Program-made: the position numbers and the translations under genes | The notes under the pieces: model-generated | What the model was told of the DNA's origin: nothing | Database searches by the model: none | What the model saw: only the letters and a program-made list of their open reading frames with translations | Source of the DNA: Anaeromyxobacter sp. | GTDB taxonomy: Bacteria; Myxococcota; Myxococcia; Myxococcales; Anaeromyxobacteraceae | Reading direction: 5' to 3' | NCBI GenBank assembly: GCA_016718565.1 | Contig: JADKCZ010000001.1 | Span: 1,240,001-1,304,000 of the forward strand | DNA length: 64,000 nucleotides | Shown: piece by piece, positions 17,680 through 28,223 of the stretch | Layout of the letters: the number at the start of each line of letters is the position of its first letter | Numbering within the stretch: the first letter of the stretch is position 1

Positions 17680-17711
17680 GGGTGCTGCCGCGACGCGCCG
17701 CGGCGCGCCGG

Positions 17712-19037
17712 CTACTTCTTGACGGTCGCCGGGGTGGCCTTGCCCTCGAGCAGGGCGTCCACCTTCTTGTTGCGCCGCAGGTCCTCGGCCATCGCCTTGA
17801 TCTCCGTGAGGTCCTGCTGGAGCTCGGCCCAGCCGTACCAGGTCACGTAGTCCGGGTTGGCGTGGAAGGCGCCCTGGAAGGCCCGCATGCGGTGCTCCAG
17901 GAACATCACGAAGAGCCGCTGCTCCACCGGCGTCGGGGCGTCGTGGAAGGTGAGCAGGTCGGGGAACGGGAAGGCGTAGGCGGTGGGCTTCGCCAGCGTG
18001 CCGTCCTGGTAGAGCCCGGCCACCACCCGGATGGCCTCGGCCATCTGGTGGTCGATGTCGCGGATCAGGCCGTCGGCCTGCTTGAACTGCATGTCCACGA
18101 AGCTCTTGGAGTGGCACTCCTGGCAGGTCTTCAGCATCTTGTTCCGCTCGACGTCGAAGGAGGCCTGGTCGAGGCGGGCCACCTGGGCGGCCTGCACCAC
18201 GGCGAGGCGGCCGGTGGGCTGGCCCTTCGGGTCGAGCACGCCCAGCCCCTGCAGGATGGTGGCGCGGTCGGCGGTCCACTGGGGGTCGCCCTCCGGCATG
18301 GGCAGCCGCACGGCCAGGAAGCCCCAGGCGGTGCGGACCTCGTGGTTGCCCTCCTGCATGTGGCAGGTCTGGCAGGTCGGCGCCCCCGCCGTGTCGGGCA
18401 GCACCTTGGCCCGCTTCAGCTCGTGGCGCACGCCGTGCTTGGAGGAGTCGTACATCTCCCACTGCGGGTGGTCGAAGCCCATGTGGCAGGTCTTGCAGGC
18501 CTCGGGCTGGCGGGCCTCCGCCTTGGAGAAGAGGTGGCGGGTGTGGCAGGCGTCGCAGGAGCCCACCCCGTAGCCGCCGGCCACCTCGCGCAGCTCCGCG
18601 GCCTCGTCGGGGCTCTTGAGCCCCAGCTTGTGGCAGCCGCCGCAGCCCTTCTCCCCCTCGCGGACGGCCAGCGCCTGGTAGTGGAAGGTCGGCATGGCCT
18701 TGACGGCCGCCCAGGCGAAGGCGTGCTTGCCCTTCTTGAACTGGGCCACCTGGGCCTCGTGGCAGGCGGCGCAGGTCTCGGGGGTGGGCATGGTGGCCAG
18801 CTTGGGATCGGCGGCCGACCGGTGCAGGTCGCCGTGGCAGTCGACGCAGCCCACGCCCGTGGGCGCGTGACGCGAGGCCTTCCAGTCGGCCACCACCTGG
18901 GGAGAGGACTTCTGGTGGCAGCTGACGCAGGCCTCGCCGGCCTTGGCGCCCCTGGGGGCCGCGGGGCGCTTGGCCGGACCGCCCGCGGCGCCCGGCAGGG
19001 CCAGGGCGAGGGCGAGGGTGACGGTGAGGTGGAGCAT
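17712..19037 (-). CDS. Octahaem cytochrome of the hydroxylamine oxidoreductase family
   Basis: 441 residues with a short signal peptide and GAGGAGA before the ATG at 19037. Eight haem motifs: CVSCH 37, CVDCH 64, CAACH 89, CGGCH 132, CDACH 161, CKTCH 181, CQTCH 222 and CQECH 305. After the sixth haem comes MGFDHPQWEMYDSSKHG, a block I recall from HAO-family enzymes, with Asp189-His190 in the place of the known catalytic Asp-His. CHMQEGNHEVRTAWGFLA follows. HAO proteins oxidise hydroxylamine, or, in the group without the covalent Tyr link, reduce nitrite or hydroxylamine to ammonium. Next to nrfHA the reductive role is more likely. I see no clear match to the cross-linking Tyr, but did not align it. 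It acts in the periplasm. Confidence 0.85.
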   Translation of the reverse strand: MLHLTVTLALALALPGAAGGPAKRPAAPRGAKAGEACVSCHQKSSPQVVADWKASRHAPTGVGCVDCHGDLHRSAADPKLATMPTPETCAACHEAQVAQFKKGKHAFAWAAVKAMPTFHYQALAVREGEKGCGGCHKLGLKSPDEAAELREVAGGYGVGSCDACHTRHLFSKAEARQPEACKTCHMGFDHPQWEMYDSSKHGVRHELKRAKVLPDTAGAPTCQTCHMQEGNHEVRTAWGFLAVRLPMPEGDPQWTADRATILQGLGVLDPKGQPTGRLAVVQAAQVARLDQASFDVERNKMLKTCQECHSKSFVDMQFKQADGLIRDIDHQMAEAIRVVAGLYQDGTLAKPTAYAFPFPDLLTFHDAPTPVEQRLFVMFLEHRMRAFQGAFHANPDYVTWYGWAELQQDLTEIKAMAEDLRRNKKVDALLEGKATPATVKK

Positions 19038-19084
19038 GTCGGGGTGTCTCCTCGGGGGGGGTGGGCGGATGAGCCTGAAAAGAT

Positions 19085-19115
19085 ACGCCCGCCCGGCGGG
19101 GTGCCGGGCGGGCGT
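19085..19115 (-). terminator. Likely intrinsic terminator after nrfA
   Basis: A perfect 13-base stem ACGCCCGCCCGGC / GCCGGGCGGGCGT with a five-base loop. On the minus strand it is followed by ATCTTTTC, a T-rich tract. It lies 14 bases after the nrfA stop and 47 before the HAO-like start, so it may reduce read-through into that gene. Confidence 0.65.
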
Positions 19116-19129
19116 CTGGTGGGACGGCC

Positions 19130-20806
19130 CTACTGGGCCGGCTTCTTGGGTGCCGCCGCCGGGGCCATGGCGACCACCGGCCCGGACAGCGCGGCGGCCT
19201 TCAGCTGGGCCTGGCGGGACAGGTCGATGGACTCCGCCAGGATGCGGGCCATCTCCTGCGGGGCGTGGAAGCCCATGGAGTTCTCGGCCGCCACGATGTC
19301 GAGGCGCCACTGGGCGGCGCGCTGCAGGTTCTCCAGCTCCTTGAGGGCCGGGTCGCCGTTCACGACCTCGCGCCAGGCCGCCAGCAGGTTGGCCTTGGTG
19401 GCGGCGCCCAGCTTCTTGGCCTGGGCGTCCTGGTCGGCCTTGGTGTAGTCCTCCTTGGCCGACAGCGCCTCCAGGGCCTTGGCGGCGGCGCCCTCGCGGG
19501 CCTTGTCGTCGTACGGCTTCCGCACCGCCACGATGGCGTCGATGGCGGCCACGGCGGCGTTGCCGGCCCGGGTCATCAGGGCGAAGTGGCGGTCCTGGAT
19601 CCCCTCCACCCGCGCCTTGATCTCCTCGTCGGAGTACGGGTGGCAGCCGGCGCAGGAGCGGTTGGCCGAGAGCAGCGGGCTCTTGACCCAGTGCTCGGAG
19701 AGCTTCTGGGCGCCCTCGCGCTTGTAGGGCATGTGGCAGTCGGCGCAGGCCACGCCGCTCCTGGCGTGGATGCCCTGGCTCCACATCTCGAACTCGGGGT
19801 GCTGGGCCTTGAGGAGCTCGAAGCCGGTCTCGGCGTGGGTCCAGTCCTTGAAGCGGGAGCCCTTGACCTGCATGCCGTCGTAGAGGTGCTCCATCTCCTC
19901 GATCTTGAGCCCCTCGGCCCACGGGAAGAGCAGGGTCATGCCCTTGCCGCAGAAGTACTCCACGTGGCACTGGCCGCACACGAAGGACCGCTTCTCCTGG
20001 CGGGTGCCGTCCAGGTTGGCGTCGTAGGGGCGGCTGCGGTCGCCCTTGCGCCAGCGCTCGATGCTGGGCAGGTGGGGCACCGCGCCGGTGCCGGCGGCCA
20101 GCTTCTGCAGGCCGGCGATCAGGCCGGGCCGGGTCACCCGGATCTCCATCGACTGCGGGTCGTGGCAGTCGACGCAGGAGACCGGGTGCGCCTTGCCGCC
20201 GGTCAGCTCGCCGAGCGCCTTGTGGGCCACCCAGTAGTCCATCTCGCCCACCTTCACCAGGCCGGCCTGCTGCTGCTCCACCAGGGTGCCCTGCGGCTGG
20301 GCCTCCTTCCCGAGCTTGGTGTAGAGCGGCATGATCGAGGCGTGGCAGTGCAGGCAGTTGCCCGACTGCTTGTTCTCGGCCGGGAGGTTGCGCTTGGTCA
20401 CCTCCTGGTCGAAGAGCGCGTAGCTGTGGCCGCGGCGGTCGCGGAAGTCCACCGCGAACAGGTAGCCGGCGAAGATGCGGGTCAGCCAGGGATCGCGCAC
20501 CGCCTTCTGCGGCGGGGGCTGGCTCTCGTTGGAGGCGTGCCCGCCGCCGCCGTACTTGGTGCCGGTCGGCTCGGAGGTCCGCTTGTAGCCGTCGTACTCG
20601 CGCGGCCAGTTGGTGCCCCACTTGGCCGGGTCGGTGTCGTTCTCGGTCACCTCGACCAGCCGCACGAAGGAGTTCTTGGCCTCCTGCTTGCGCTCGGTGA
20701 TGTTGACGAGCAGGGCGGCGGCGCCGACGGCCACGAGGGCGAAGACGCCCGCGACGAGGGCGATGAGGAGCCCGCGCTTCTTCTGGGGCTGGTTCTCAGC
20801 GGACAT
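19130..20806 (-). CDS. nrfA: Ammonia-forming cytochrome c nitrite reductase
   Basis: 558 residues. A signal anchor (about 12-34) precedes a periplasmic pentahaem enzyme that reduces nitrite to ammonium with six electrons. Haem motifs: CLHCH 151-155, CVDCH 211-215, CGQCH 277-281, CADCH 354-358 and CAGCH 385-389. The first is the active-site haem, which in most NrfA proteins is CxxCK with Lys as ligand; here it has His. CHVEYF gives the catalytic Tyr and calcium Glu. LKAQHPE (332-338) gives the calcium Lys and Gln and the catalytic His. RRGHSYA likely carries the active-site Arg. The C-terminal 100 residues are helical and end in a Pro/Lys tail. It is 39 bases after nrfH. Confidence 0.95.
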   Translation of the reverse strand: MSAENQPQKKRGLLIALVAGVFALVAVGAAALLVNITERKQEAKNSFVRLVEVTENDTDPAKWGTNWPREYDGYKRTSEPTGTKYGGGGHASNESQPPPQKAVRDPWLTRIFAGYLFAVDFRDRRGHSYALFDQEVTKRNLPAENKQSGNCLHCHASIMPLYTKLGKEAQPQGTLVEQQQAGLVKVGEMDYWVAHKALGELTGGKAHPVSCVDCHDPQSMEIRVTRPGLIAGLQKLAAGTGAVPHLPSIERWRKGDRSRPYDANLDGTRQEKRSFVCGQCHVEYFCGKGMTLLFPWAEGLKIEEMEHLYDGMQVKGSRFKDWTHAETGFELLKAQHPEFEMWSQGIHARSGVACADCHMPYKREGAQKLSEHWVKSPLLSANRSCAGCHPYSDEEIKARVEGIQDRHFALMTRAGNAAVAAIDAIVAVRKPYDDKAREGAAAKALEALSAKEDYTKADQDAQAKKLGAATKANLLAAWREVVNGDPALKELENLQRAAQWRLDIVAAENSMGFHAPQEMARILAESIDLSRQAQLKAAALSGPVVAMAPAAAPKKPAQ

Positions 20807-20845
20807 GAAGTGCTCCTTGGTGGCGGTGCGGGGTGGAGACGGCGG

Positions 20846-21304
20846 TCAGCGCAGGTGGCCGACGGAGGCGTGGCAGCGGATGCAGGAGAGGTCGCCGCCG
20901 TGGACCAGCTCGTCGATGAGGTCGGCGTGGCAGCGGCGGCAGTTGGCCTCGACGATGGCGCTGCTCTCGGGGCGGGCCTTGATGACGTCCGGGTAGCCGC
21001 CCATGGTGAAGGCGAAGGAGTGGTGCCAGCCGTTGATGGCCTTGACCACGTACTTGGCGGGGAACCCGGCCGGCGTGTGGCAGTCGTTGCAGGTGGCCAC
21101 CTGGTGGTGCGGCGCGGCCTGCCAGCCCGAGTAGTGCCCCGCCATGACGTGGCAGTTGGCGCAGGTGGCCGGGTCGTTCCCCATGTAGGAGGCGCCCTTG
21201 GCGTAGGTGAAGGCGAAGGCCCCCATCCCGATGGCCAGGCCGGCCGCCACGGCGGCCAGCGTCAGCGGGATCGGGAGGAGGGAGAAGCCACGGCTCTTCG
21301 TCAT
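20846..21304 (-). CDS. nrfH: Tetrahaem quinol-oxidising subunit of nitrite reductase
   Basis: 152 residues, NapC/NirT family. A membrane anchor (about 10-34) is followed by four haem motifs: CANCH 48-52, CNDCH 72-76, CRRCH 122-126 and CIRCH 141-145. Met55, in CHVMAGHYSGW, would be the Met ligand of the first haem as in NrfH. It takes electrons from menaquinol and passes them to NrfA. It leads the block, with a sigma-54-like promoter just upstream. Confidence 0.95.
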   Translation of the reverse strand: MTKSRGFSLLPIPLTLAAVAAGLAIGMGAFAFTYAKGASYMGNDPATCANCHVMAGHYSGWQAAPHHQVATCNDCHTPAGFPAKYVVKAINGWHHSFAFTMGGYPDVIKARPESSAIVEANCRRCHADLIDELVHGGDLSCIRCHASVGHLR

Positions 21305-21332
21305 GGAGGCCTCGAGGGTTGCCGGGTGCTAA

Positions 21333-21348
21333 CGCAAGCCGCGCGCCA
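21333..21348 (-). promoter_or_regulatory. Candidate sigma-54 promoter of nrfH
   Basis: On the minus strand TGGCGCG, four bases, then TTGCG. This fits the -24/-12 consensus TGGCACG-N4-TTGCW, with GG and GC ten bases apart and one change in the left half. A transcript would start about 18 bases before the nrfH ATG. At this GC a chance match is possible. An NtrC-type activator gene lies elsewhere in the window but no link is shown. Confidence 0.42.
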
Positions 21349-21523
21349 GCCGCGGGGCCGGTCGCGCCGGGGCCAACCCCCCGCGGACACAGGCAGGAGC
21401 CCGGCCCGGGGCCGGCGGCGACGGCGCGGATCGGATGAGGACCAACAGCCTTCGGATGCGCGGGTCCGATCAGCGGCGCAGCGACACCGACCAGCTCCGG
21501 CCGGCGGTGGCCGGGCGCGGGGA

Positions 21524-22462
21524 TCAGCCGACGCGGAGTCGGCGGACCTGCGCCAGGCCGGCGGCCTCGGCCTCGGGGACCGGCTCCAGCCGGGGATCCG
21601 CGCCGGCCGAGACGCCCGGCCCGACCAGGAGGTCCCCGGGCCCGGTCGCGCCCACCAGCCGCTCCACCCGGTCCGGCGCCTCGCCCAGCGCCACCAGCTC
21701 GGCGCCCTCCGGCCCCGAGACCATGCCGGCCACCGAGGGCCCCGCGTCCACCGCCAGCCGCGGCGCCAGGTCGGGGGCCAGCGTCAGCAGGTCGTCCCGG
21801 ACCTCCTCGGCGGCCCGCAGGGCCCGGGCCGCGTCGTCGGAGGCCGGCCCGCCGAAGCCGAAGACGGCCACCAGCGCGGCGCTTCCCAGCCGGGTGGTGC
21901 GCCCGCCGTGGCGACGCACCACCCGCGCCGCCACGTCGCAGGCCGAGCGCAGCGAGGTCGCGTCCGGGGGAGGGCGGCCCGGCACCACCGAGAGCGACAG
22001 GCGGAGCAGGGCCAGCGGGCGCAGCGCGAAGAGGAAGGGGTCGGCCTCGCCGGCCGGCAGGTGGGCCGCTGGCAGATCGGTGGTGCTGCGCCCGGTGCGC
22101 ACGGTGGCCCGGATCTCCTCGGTGCGGATGGGCGCCTTGTCGGGGTCCGCGGTGCGCTGGGAGGCCGTGCCCCGGGGCTCGAGGCGGACCTCGGTCCGGC
22201 CGAAGGAGAGCACCGCGCCCACCGTGACCTGGGACTCCTCGATCCGCTCCGTGCCCAGGAAGGTGCCGTTGCGGCTGCCCAGGTCCACCACCCAGAGCTC
22301 CTGCCCGCGCGGCTCGAAGAGCGCGTGCATGTTCGAGATCCAGGGGTCGTCGAGGCGCAGATGAGCCTCCGGAGACCGGCCTAGGACCGTCGGCACGCCG
22401 GGGAGCGAGAAGCACGCCCCGGCCCTCGAGCCGTTGAGGACGAGCAGATCGAACACGGCCAT
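21524..22462 (-). CDS. FHA-domain protein with degenerate adenylate-cyclase-like domain
   Basis: 312 residues from the ATG at 22462. The N-terminal 90 residues are a forkhead-associated domain that binds phosphothreonine: VLGRSPEAHLRLDDPWISNMHA and DLGSRNGTFLG carry the conserved Arg, Ser and Asn. The C-terminal half resembles a class III cyclase: ALVAVFGFGG, DDAARALRAA and ELVALGEAPDRVERL. The metal-binding Asp pair is not seen, so cyclase activity is doubtful. The gene is divergent from a Ser/Thr kinase start 23 bases away, so this may be a phospho-reader for that kinase. Confidence 0.75.
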   Translation of the reverse strand: MAVFDLLVLNGSRAGACFSLPGVPTVLGRSPEAHLRLDDPWISNMHALFEPRGQELWVVDLGSRNGTFLGTERIEESQVTVGAVLSFGRTEVRLEPRGTASQRTADPDKAPIRTEEIRATVRTGRSTTDLPAAHLPAGEADPFLFALRPLALLRLSLSVVPGRPPPDATSLRSACDVAARVVRRHGGRTTRLGSAALVAVFGFGGPASDDAARALRAAEEVRDDLLTLAPDLAPRLAVDAGPSVAGMVSGPEGAELVALGEAPDRVERLVGATGPGDLLVGPGVSAGADPRLEPVPEAEAAGLAQVRRLRVG

Positions 22463-22485
22463 CCCCTCAGTGGAACCGAGCCACC

Positions 22486-23954
<1,469 letters not shown>

Positions 23955-23958
<4 letters not shown>

Positions 23959-25115
23959 CCAGGATGATGATCGCTCTCGCCGCCCTCGTGCTCCTCGCCG
24001 CAGCGCCGGCCCCCGCGGCCGACGACGTGACCGAGGCCCGCGCCCAGTTCGAGCAGGGCGCCCAGCGCTTCCGGGCGGGCAAGTACCGCGAGGCCATCGG
24101 CAGGTTCGAGGCCGCCTACCGGCTCAAGCCGCACGGGGCCCTCCACTTCAACGTGGCGCAGTGCCGGGAGAAGCTGGGCGAGTGGCCGGCCGCCCTGCGC
24201 AGCTACCAGGACTACCTGCGCGAGGTGCCGGACGCGCGCGACCGGGCCGCGGTGCGCGCCGCCATCGGCAAGCTGGAGCAGCGGCTGGCGGCGGCCGGCG
24301 TGCAGGCGCTGCTGGTCTACACCGATCCCCCCGGCGCGGTGGTGCGCCTGGACGGCAAGGTGCGCGGCCGCACGCCCTTCCACACCACGCTGCCGCCCGG
24401 CGTCTACCGGGTGGCGCTGGCGCTGGACGGCTTCCAGCCCGAGGAGCAGGACGCCGAGCTGAACGCGGCGACCTCGCGGCTGCTGGACGTGGTGCTGCGC
24501 TCGAGGTCCCAGGCGGCGGCCCCGCCCGCGGTGGTTCCCGCGGCCCCTCCCCCAGGGATGGTGTCGCAGGTGCCGAAGGTGGAGGGGAAGGGAAGCCCGA
24601 CCTCGACCTCGACCTCGACCTCGACCCCGACCTCGACCTCGACCTCGACCCCGACCTCGACCCCGACCTCGACCTCGACCTCGACCCCGACCTCGACCTC
24701 GACCTCGACCTCGACCCCGACCTCGACCTCGACCTCGACCCCGACCTCCGTACTCCCTCTCCCCTCCGGGGTGAGGGGGGGCGCCCCCACGGCCGCGACC
24801 CCGGACCTCCAGCCCCGCCCCCCCGCCGATGGCTTGCCCAGGCCGCCCCCACCTCCACCGGGGCCGCCGAGGCCCCGCCTCTACACCTGGGTGGCCGCCG
24901 GCACCGCGGTGGCCGCCCTGGCCGCGGGCGCCTGGTTCGGCCTGGAGGCCCGCAAGGCCGAGGACCAGCTGCGCGACGGCACCATCCACGCCGACGCCGA
25001 CGCCCTGGCCCGCGACGCCAGGAGCAAGGCCAAGACCGCCAACCTCCTCTACGGCCTCTCCGGCGCGGCGGCCGCGGCCGGCGTGACGCTCTTCTTCGTC
25101 GAGGGGAAGTTCTGA
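23955..25115 (+). CDS. TPR and PEGA-domain exported protein
   Basis: 386 residues, signal peptide ending at about APAPAADD. A TPR-like helical pair (ARAQFEQGAQRFRAGKYREA) is followed by a PEGA domain at about 115-180: VYTDPPGAVVRLDGKVRG, TPFHTTLPPG, YRVALALDGFQ. Then comes a 50-residue Thr-Ser/Thr-Pro stretch encoded by 25 hexanucleotide units, and a piece of dispersed repeat sequence just after it. A single membrane helix (TWVAAGTAVAALAAGAWFGL) and a second hydrophobic C-terminus close it. PEGA domains often bind surface structures. It overlaps both neighbours (ATGA and TGATG). Confidence 0.8.
24599..24748 (+). repeat. Hexanucleotide array (gacctc/gacccc), 25 units, in the PEGA gene
   Basis: Encodes alternating Thr-Ser and Thr-Pro. 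It is followed at 24755-24777 by ccctctcccctccgggg plus tgaggg, matching the right end of the MITE-like element at 28065-28099 less 12 bases. The flank before it (ggtggaggggaagggaag) also resembles the same element. Confidence 0.85.
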
Positions 25116-27346
25116 TGCGCACCTTCCGGGCACTCCTGTTCGCGGCGGCGTCCGCCACTGGCCTGCTGGTGGGCTGCACCGTGGGCACCGAGGGGGCCGC
25201 CTGCGGCGACGACACCCACTGCCCGGCCGGCCAGCGCTGCGGCCACGACCGCACCTGCAGCCTGGCGGCCATGGCCTGCCAGGGGACCATCTGCCACGGC
25301 GCCAGCTGCGACGGGAAGGACCTCAAGTCCTGCCAGGTCGCCGGGGACGGGATCTGCGCCGCGCTGGTGGACGTCGCCACCTGCTCCGAGCACCAGGCGT
25401 GCAACCCGGATGCGGTGACCTGCGACTGCGTCTCCGGCGGCTGCACCCCGGGGGTGGAGTCCTTCTGCTCGGGCACCGGCCAGCTGGTGACCTGCGCGAC
25501 CGAGGCCGGGTCCTCCTGCCGGTACGAGGAGCGGCACGACGACTGCCCCACCTTCACGGAGTGCCAGCCCGACGGCCTGCTGGCCGCGCGCTGCGGCTGC
25601 CCGGCGAGCGACCTCTGCCCGGGTGAGGGCGCCTACGGCGGCACGGGGGAGGGCGCCTACTGCCCCGCCGATCCGGCGAAGAAGGGCGTCTGCGCCTTCA
25701 CCAACGGCTGCCGGCACCCCACCGGCGAGGTGGCCTGCGCGGCCGGGGCGACCTGTGGCGGCGCCTACCCGGCGGCGGCCTGTGCCTGCCCGCTGCCGGG
25801 GCCGAACGAGGGCCAGGGGTGCGATCCGCTGGCTGCGGCCACCGCCTGCAAGGACGGCAGCACGCTGCTCTCGTGCCGGCCGAAGGTGTCGGGCTCCGAC
25901 TGCCACGTCTGGCGGGATCCCGAGGACTGCACCCTCGGCACCCTGGTCTGCAGCGCCACCGGCAGCGCCAGCGGCACGCCGGCCTGCGCCTGCGCGGAGG
26001 ACGCCTGCGGCGGCGCCGCCGGCTCGTTCTGCAGCGCCGGCCAGGAGGTGAGCTGCGTCTTCAGCGCCGCCAACGGCTGCTGGTCCGAGGGGCCGGCGAC
26101 CGCCTGCGGGGCGGGGGAGAGCTGCACCGGGACCCAGCCCGCGGGCGCCTGCTGCCCGAACGCCGGCCCCGGCCCGGGTGACGGGTGCGCCACGGCGGGC
26201 GCGTTCTCCTGCAGCGGCGACGACCTGCTGCGGTGCGCCCCCCAGCCCGCCGACGCGCGCTGCCTGGCCTGGAGCCTGGAGGAGGCCTGCGGGGCCAGCC
26301 AGCTGCTCTGCACGCCCGGCGCCCCGGCGGCCTGCACCTGCCCGCCGGTGGCGACGTCGCCGGCCACCTACTACGTGGACTCCGGCGCTCCCCGGAAGGC
26401 CGGGCTCGAGGTGAACGGCGCCGAGGCGCCGCATTGCCGCTTCACCACGGTGGCGGCGGCGCTGAGGGGCCCGGCGCTGGGGGGCCCGGCGGTGGCGGGC
26501 GACACGGTGAAGGCCACCGGCTTCGCCAGCGCGCCGGTGGAGTTCACCGAGGAGGCCCTGGTCGTTCCGGCCGGGGTCACGCTCACCACCTCGGAGCTCC
26601 CGCTCGGCACGGCGAGCTACGTGCTCCAGCCCGCGGCGGGCGTGGGGACCGGCACCTTCATCACCCTGGGCCCTGGCGCGACGCTCTCGGGGTTCCAGGT
26701 GCGGAACACGACGGCCACGGGGGTGGGGGTTGCAACCGGCTGCCCGCTGGCCGGCGACACGGCGCAGGCGACGGTGGATACCGTGCGGATCTCCGGTCTG
26801 GGCACCGGGGCAACGCCGGTCCGGTTCGCCAACGGTTTGCGTCACACGGGGAACTGCTCGCTGGCGGTGAGGGACTCGACGATCGAGGAGGCGGATCGAG
26901 CCGGCGTGTTCATCGACAGCCCAGCTTCAGCGACGTCCTTGGACCTGAGCGGAAACCTGATCCAGCGAAACCAGGGAAACGGGCCCACCTACACAATCGT
27001 CCCGTATCCAGCCCGAAAGGGTGGAGGGCTCGTCTTCAACGGGACTCTTCCCAGCGCGGTCACCTTCGGCCGCAACAAGGTGCTTTCGAACGTCGGCGAC
27101 CAGGTGTTGGTCTTCTCGAGCGGGACGCTCGACCTCTCGGGATCCGTCTGCGACGCGAACTCCAACACCATCGCCTGCTACACAACAGGCGTCGGACTGG
27201 CCGTGAAGGCGGGCGTCGTAAACGTAGGCTTCACGGTCTGGGGTTCCGACGTTCCGACGACCCCGGTCGACTACCTCTTCCAGGCTGGCGCGACGGTAGA
27301 CGGAATGACGAACACGTGTGTCAAGTTCGCAGGGCCTTGCCCCTGA
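25115..27346 (+). CDS. Cys-rich exported lipoprotein with beta-helix-like C-terminus
   Basis: 743 residues from an ATG overlapping the PEGA stop by one base, with the ribosome site GAGGGGAAG. A lipobox (ATGLLVGC) gives a lipid-modified Cys at about 21. Residues about 25-430 hold many repeated Cys-rich modules (for example CGHDRTC, CSATGSASGTPACAC, CTCPPV) typical of myxobacterial disulfide-rich surface proteins. Residues about 430-743 read as a right-handed beta-helix: LSGFQVRNTTATGVG, SLAVRDSTIEEADRAGVF, VTFGRNKVLSNVGD. This form is common for parallel beta-helix proteins with polysaccharide-binding or adhesive roles. The last 500 bases have visibly lower GC than the first part. Confidence 0.75.
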   Translation: MRTFRALLFAAASATGLLVGCTVGTEGAACGDDTHCPAGQRCGHDRTCSLAAMACQGTICHGASCDGKDLKSCQVAGDGICAALVDVATCSEHQACNPDAVTCDCVSGGCTPGVESFCSGTGQLVTCATEAGSSCRYEERHDDCPTFTECQPDGLLAARCGCPASDLCPGEGAYGGTGEGAYCPADPAKKGVCAFTNGCRHPTGEVACAAGATCGGAYPAAACACPLPGPNEGQGCDPLAAATACKDGSTLLSCRPKVSGSDCHVWRDPEDCTLGTLVCSATGSASGTPACACAEDACGGAAGSFCSAGQEVSCVFSAANGCWSEGPATACGAGESCTGTQPAGACCPNAGPGPGDGCATAGAFSCSGDDLLRCAPQPADARCLAWSLEEACGASQLLCTPGAPAACTCPPVATSPATYYVDSGAPRKAGLEVNGAEAPHCRFTTVAAALRGPALGGPAVAGDTVKATGFASAPVEFTEEALVVPAGVTLTTSELPLGTASYVLQPAAGVGTGTFITLGPGATLSGFQVRNTTATGVGVATGCPLAGDTAQATVDTVRISGLGTGATPVRFANGLRHTGNCSLAVRDSTIEEADRAGVFIDSPASATSLDLSGNLIQRNQGNGPTYTIVPYPARKGGGLVFNGTLPSAVTFGRNKVLSNVGDQVLVFSSGTLDLSGSVCDANSNTIACYTTGVGLAVKAGVVNVGFTVWGSDVPTTPVDYLFQAGATVDGMTNTCVKFAGPCP

Positions 27347-27390
27347 GGCCGACCGCCGCCAGTACCCAGTCGGCGTGGAGCCGCACGCTC

Positions 27391-27450
27391 TCCCGTTCGC
27401 CCCGAGCGTAACCTCGCGCCAGCGAGGCCAAGTCGAAGGGCGCCCCGTCG
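27391..27450. repeat. Dispersed palindromic repeat, copy 2
   Basis: Carries cccgttcgccccgagcgt, then acctcgcgccagcgaggc (imperfect stem), then aagtcgaagggcgccccg. Matches the copy at 4611-4680 in layout. Confidence 0.55.
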
Positions 27451-27810
27451 CCCGGACCGTCGGACCCCGGCCTACTTGCTCCTGGCCGACCCCTCGGACG
27501 GCGCCGCCCTGAACGGCGCGGCCGTGGTCCGGCTCGCTTCGGCCTGGTCCTCGCGCCGCCCGCGGTGACCCGTGGCCTCGGCGCGCGCCGGGGTGACGCG
27601 GGTGGCGCGCCCTCGAAACGCGCCTGCGGGATCGCGCTGCGCGCGGCCCGCAGGCTTGGACGGTCTCGGGCGCGCGCGGGGTGTCCGGGGCGCGCCTCGG
27701 CGGGCGGGTGATCCGGTCGCGGCGCTGCGGAGGGCCTGCGCGCTCCGGCCCACGGCCGTTCGGTGAGGGGCGGCGCCTTCATGGGTGGTGGACCTCGACC
27801 CCGGGCGGCC

Positions 27811-28099
<289 letters not shown>

Positions 28100-28223
28100 G
28101 CTCCCCGACGATCTAGGCCTCAACTCAGGGGGCGCTCGCTCACTTGGCTGACACGCACGAAACCCCTGTCCCACCTAAGTTTCACGCACCTCGAATGTCA
28201 GACCCCCATGCGACTCTGAGTGC

